Assembly: GCA_003586115.2 (NCBI GenBank)
Contig: QVOM02000034.1
Span: forward strand, 115,251,815-115,315,814
Length of the DNA: 64,000 nt
Source: Salvator merianae
Taxonomy: Eukaryota > Chordata > Lepidosauria > Squamata > Teiidae
Reading direction: 5' to 3'
A model generated the notes under the pieces. That model was not told the DNA's origin. It searched no databases and saw nothing but the letters and a program-made list of their open reading frames with translations. Below are positions 62,708 to 64,000 of the stretch, in pieces. Each line of letters opens with the position of its first letter. The first letter of the stretch is position 1. Made by a program: the position numbers and the translations under genes.

Positions 62708-64000
62708 CTGTGGATTTAAAATGTATTAAGTTAAGATACTTCGAAATAATAAATCCTATTTAGTCTCTATTGTCAAATAAACATTTATGTTCACCCTGAT
62801 GACAGTTTAAGAAGCAAAACTGATTGTTACAAGTCATTCTTTTGTTGATTCAATAATGAAGTTATCTTAGCAATGTTGCCTCTGGAAGATTCAGGACAGA
62901 CAAAACAACTTTCTTTTTTTTTGTTTACATGATGGATAGTTAAGTTTTGGAATTCACTACCTCAAGATGTAGTGTTGGCCTTCAACTCGAATGACTTCAA
63001 AAAAGTGTGAAACAGTTCTGAAGGCCAGCAACTGGGAAACTGTGAGCAGATCAATCTGTGCACTTGTGACCTTCTAGCTTGGGTCCACTGAGAAAACAGA
63101 GTGCTGGACTATGGCTTTAATCCAGTGGGGCATTTCTTATGTTCTTATGTTCAACACAAAACATATTACAGGGCATGGGAAAGCATTCCTAGAAAGGTTT
63201 GCCCTGATGCCATCATCTCTTAGGCACAAGGCATAAGTTAGATTTGTCAATTCTAATTTTTTAGCTGCACTTTAACTGCACTTTTTAAGAATGTGCAGCT
63301 TAATGTTTCTGTGAGCCACCACAAAACTCTAGTTGTACAATAGCCATACAGTGGCACCACATCACTCATACACTAATCCCTACCAGAAGCTACCATTGTA
63401 GATTCTTCACTATGTTCCACAGTGCAGAAAAAAACCAATGATTTTTAAAGAATATAGGGAACACTATACAGTGTAACCTTGATGCATCCTATGAAAACAT
63501 GGAATGAGAGCAATTTAAATTGATGGAAATCCAGGGCATCAGGGGAACAGACCCTTCAGATTTGCCTCCACAATGCCTGCCCCCCCCCCCACCTTTCTTA
63601 ACACTCAGCACACGAGGCAATACTTTCTGCTGTAATTGGGGCAGCAACTCTCAGAAAGACTCCTGGCAAGTGAGCTGCCTAGTCTGTAGTTCTGTGTTTA
63701 ACGATTCAACTTCCTTCTCCGGCTGCTGCCCCTTCCAATAATTGTCCCCTTAGCCTTGAAACGCACCCTTAGAAGTTGCCAAAGTGTGCCAAAGAAAAAA
63801 AAAAGTTGAATATTAAGAGAAGATAGGCTACAAGTCGTAAAAGATGTAATAGCAAAATTGCAATGTATAAAAATGTTTAATACAAGGTCACACTGTATTT
63901 TAAAATGTGTAAAAGTATAACCACCTTACACACAAAGAGTGTTATAAGCAAACAAATCAATCTCTAAAATGTTCACTGCCAAATTCACATGGTCTAAGTA
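62708..64000 (-). other. VAV3 intron continuing past the window end
   Basis: It contains a CR1 3' end at 62935-63150 and a C run at about 63579-63590. I looked for the exon that ends the C1 domain and for an alternative first exon and found neither, so both must lie further upstream of the transcript's visible part. An open stretch at 63520-63741 on the plus strand has no protein signature. Confidence 0.75.
62935..63150 (+). mobile_element. CR1-like LINE 3' end
   Basis: GGAATTCACTACCTCAAGAT, then GTGCTGGACTATGG and a terminal TTCTTATGTTCTTATGTTC repeat match the 3' end of reptile CR1. It is antisense to VAV3 and lies in the most 5' intron visible. Confidence 0.82.

Noticed and set aside
1..64000. 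tRNA or rRNA genes, CRISPR arrays, bacterial operons or a viral genome
   Set aside because: tRNA-like boxes occur only within the SINEs. There is no rRNA-like block, no spaced direct-repeat array and no run of closely packed genes. The only reverse-transcriptase traces are LINE type.

Overview
The window is a 64-kb stretch of vertebrate nuclear DNA. It is A+T-rich and lies almost entirely inside one gene, the 3' part of VAV3 (a VAV-family Rho/Rac guanine-nucleotide exchange factor and adaptor), transcribed on the minus strand. The mix of interspersed repeats points to a squamate reptile, probably a lizard: CR1 and L2 LINE pieces, an L1 3' end, tRNA-derived SINEs and many short inverted-repeat DNA transposons. 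That host assignment is inference from the repeats and from near-mammalian VAV3 protein identity; the species cannot be read from the sequence.

Nine coding exons were placed by hand. Read in transcript order they lie at 62707-62662, 38380-38244, 34437-34372, 31097-31063, 28072-27956, 26816-26729, 19512-19383, 7021-6870 and 3910-3869. All splice sites are GT/AG, and every exon phase fits the next. Together they give an open 270-residue C-terminal segment: a short linker, the N-terminal SH3 domain, the SH2 domain with an intact FLVR arginine, a linker, and the C-terminal SH3 domain ending in EEDE and a stop. The upstream exons (CH, acidic, DH, PH and C1 parts) are beyond position 64000. The 3' UTR probably runs from 3868 to a poly(A) site near 2025 or near 918.

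The introns are 1.1 to 24.3 kb long. They hold the L2 pieces (15600-16610, 28580-29640, 56540-57612), CR1 pieces (31180-32015, 49795-49990, 62935-63150), SINEs (10838-11150, 50690-50872) and an L1 ORF2 end (about 60860-61200). They also hold simple repeats, including a 141-nt pure purine tract, and several hAT-like elements. The most striking accessory feature is a dispersed set of at least thirteen short non-autonomous elements. These share termini close to GGGCCTTTYTGCACTT and a foldback structure. Four have clean 3-bp A/T-only target duplications (TAA, ATT, AAA, TTT), as expected of a PIF/Harbinger-like group. Some are nested, and one insertion into an L2 copy shows the empty site directly.

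No second protein-coding gene, tRNA, rRNA or CRISPR array was found. No undescribed cellular system is evident. The items most worth a second look are the MITE family with its nesting, two hairpins (6245-6386 and 40953-41009), and two unusual substitutions in the VAV3 SH3/SH2 region.
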